NCBI GenBank assembly: GCA_902797005.1
Contig: CADBRE010000022.1
Coordinates: 1-12,372, forward strand
Direction: 5' to 3'
Source of the DNA: an uncultured Erysipelotrichaceae bacterium
GTDB lineage: Bacteria; Bacillota_I; Bacilli_A; RF39; UBA660
DNA: 12,372 nt
In this document: piece after piece, positions 11,433-12,372 of the stretch
Layout: each line of letters opens with the position of its first letter
Position numbering within the stretch: position 1 is the first letter of the stretch
Made by a program: the position numbers and the translations under genes
Notes under the pieces: model-generated
Database searches by the model: none
What the model was told of the DNA's origin: nothing
What the model saw: only the letters and a program-made list of their open reading frames with translations

Positions 11433-11989
11433 TGTTTAAATATGAAAAGATGCTTGAGTATCCTGTAAATATTAAGAAAAAGGATTTAAGAATGGCTAAA
11501 CTTATGTGTGACCAACTGGGCGGCGCTAATGGGGAACTATCTGCTTCACTTAGATATATGTGTCAAAGATATACAATGCCTGACGAAAAGGGTAGTAGCC
11601 TTTTGACGGATATTGCTAATGAAGAACTTAGTCATTTTGAAATGATACAGGTTATGATAAGCCAGCTAGTTAAAGATGCTTCTTTGGAAGAAATGAAAGA
11701 GGCAGGACTTGATACTTATTATGTAGGTCATAAAAGAGGCGTTTACCCAATGAACTCTAATGGTGTACCTTATACTGCTGCTTATATTGAAGTTAGTGGA
11801 AATCCAATGGTTGATTTAATGGAAGACATGGCTGCAGAAGAAAAGGCTAGAGCTACATATGAAAACCTAATGGATATGACTAAAGATCAAGATTTATTAG
11901 CACCTCTTAGTTTTTTAAGACAAAGAGAAGTTGTTCACTTTAATAGATTTAAAGAATTATACGAAGAATACAAGAGAAAGGGAATGTAA
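11432..11989 (+). CDS. cotJC: CotJC, manganese-catalase-like spore coat protein
   Basis: A 185-aa protein of the Mn-catalase family, CotJC type. The dimanganese ligands can be placed: Glu35 (GGANGELSASLRYM), Glu65 and His68 (NEELSHFEM), Glu137 or its neighbour Glu136 (MAAEEKARATYENL) and His169 (REVVHFNRF). It is shorter than full Mn catalases (about 270 aa) because it lacks their C-terminal extension, as expected for CotJC. It probably removes H2O2 in or under the spore coat. Its ATG overlaps the stop of the CotJA-CotJB gene, and GGAGG lies within the end of that gene. It is the last gene of the operon and is closed by a terminator reaching into its final codons. Confidence 0.95.
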   Translation: MFKYEKMLEYPVNIKKKDLRMAKLMCDQLGGANGELSASLRYMCQRYTMPDEKGSSLLTDIANEELSHFEMIQVMISQLVKDASLEEMKEAGLDTYYVGHKRGVYPMNSNGVPYTAAYIEVSGNPMVDLMEDMAAEEKARATYENLMDMTKDQDLLAPLSFLRQREVVHFNRFKELYEEYKRKGM

Positions 11990-12002
11990 CCTTTCTTTTT
12001 AC
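11972..12002 (+). terminator. Terminator of the cotJ operon
   Basis: The left arm 11972-11981 (AAGAGAAAGG) pairs with 11990-11999 (CCTTTCTTTT), with one G-U pair. The eight-base loop contains the TAA stop. The T-rich right arm doubles as the tail. Confidence 0.6.
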
Positions 12003-12372
12003 ATATCTTTTTTTATTATTTTTAAGTCTATAATTATAAAGGCAATAGAGTATAATAAGCACACTATTAATCCTGAATGTGCAGTTATACTTGTATTATA
12101 GATTAGATTGGTTTCTAATATGCTGGCGATATCTTCAAAGAAAGTATAGTCTAGGTAAGGTAGAAATGTATACTCTACTAAAGTGTATCCTCTTGAAAGA
12201 AGCATATTTGTAAAAGTTAAAGAGAATAAATAAACTATTATACTTATAAATGTTGTTAAGTTACTTGCATTTGTAATAAGGCATAAAGTAAAAGTAAATA
12301 TGTTCATAAATAGCAATGGTATGATATATTTTGAAATTAAGCACAGGTATTTAAATATTGAGAATGGTTCTA
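11999..12372 (-). CDS. Integral membrane protein, C-terminal part (5' end outside window)
   Basis: The frame stays open on the minus strand to the window edge, so the TTG at 12316 is probably internal and the gene starts beyond 12372. The visible 124 residues hold three hydrophobic segments: YIIPLLFMNIFTFTLCLIT (about 16-34), then LTTFISIIVYLFSLTFTNMLL and GLIVCLLYSIAFIIIDLKII near the C-terminus. A polar stretch with aromatic residues (YTFLPYLDYTFFED) and Asn/Thr residues lies before the last helix and could face outside. The last residues (KIIKKDM) are basic and probably cytoplasmic. The shape would suit an ABC-2-type permease subunit, but no motif proves it. It converges with the cotJ operon. 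Confidence 0.6.
   Translation of the reverse strand, partial: EPFSIFKYLCLISKYIIPLLFMNIFTFTLCLITNASNLTTFISIIVYLFSLTFTNMLLSRGYTLVEYTFLPYLDYTFFEDIASILETNLIYNTSITAHSGLIVCLLYSIAFIIIDLKIIKKDM

Noticed and set aside
1..12372. Mycoplasma-type code with TGA as Trp
   Set aside because: TGA ends the helicase, the SDR and the 73-aa gene at sensible places, Trp codons are TGG, and the Trp tRNA has anticodon CCA.
1..12372. CRISPR arrays, insertion sequences, phage genes or attachment sites
   Set aside because: I found no repeat-spacer pattern, transposase or integrase motif, and no duplicated tRNA ends near either tRNA gene.

Overview
The window comes from an A+T-rich, Gram-positive-type bacterium of the low-GC Firmicutes (Bacilli or Erysipelotrichia-like). 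Evidence: sigma-A-type promoters with strong Shine-Dalgarno (SD) sequences, a CIRCE operator, tRNA genes with encoded CCA, and a set of endospore genes (cortex hydrolase, CotF-like, CotJA/B, CotJC). TGA is used as a real stop at three genes (helicase, SDR and a small minus-strand gene), and the only Trp tRNA seen reads UGG. The genetic code is therefore the standard bacterial one, not the Mycoplasma code. I see no mobile element, phage gene or CRISPR array.

Layout. 1-285: 3' end of a LysM protein, closed by a terminator. 411-1241: two co-oriented genes of unknown function, with promoter and terminator. 1334-4436: a two-gene unit of a UvrD/Rep-type helicase carrying a nuclease-like insert and a YwaF/TMEM164-like membrane protein. 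4433-4855 (minus): a CwlJ/SleB-type cortex hydrolase whose stop overlaps the membrane-protein stop. 4937-5332: tRNA-Trp, then a small unknown gene. 5483-6182 (minus): a small unknown gene and a YtxH-family protein. 6286-8804 (plus): a ZIP metal transporter, a short-chain dehydrogenase and a stand-alone E2-type acyltransferase-fold protein, each with its own likely promoter. 8843-9232 (minus): an Hsp20 chaperone under CIRCE/HrcA control. 9385-11989: a spore/oxidative-stress neighbourhood of two small CotF-like proteins, rubrerythrin, a CotJA-CotJB fusion and CotJC. It is interrupted by tRNA-Asn and a probable small RNA on the minus strand. 11999-12372 (minus): the C-terminal part of a membrane protein running off the window.

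How the genes fit together. The cortex hydrolase, CotF-like pair and CotJ proteins point to endospore formation and germination. Rubrerythrin and the Mn-catalase-like CotJC point to peroxide defence in an anaerobe or microaerophile. Hsp20 and YtxH are general stress genes. The cortex hydrolase and the cotJ operon share an almost identical 12-bp promoter-like block, which suggests common sporulation control. The least explained elements are the GNRA-hairpin RNA candidate next to tRNA-Asn, the CotJA-CotJB fusion, the acyltransferase homologue lacking its catalytic His, and the unknown gene pair at 411-1241.
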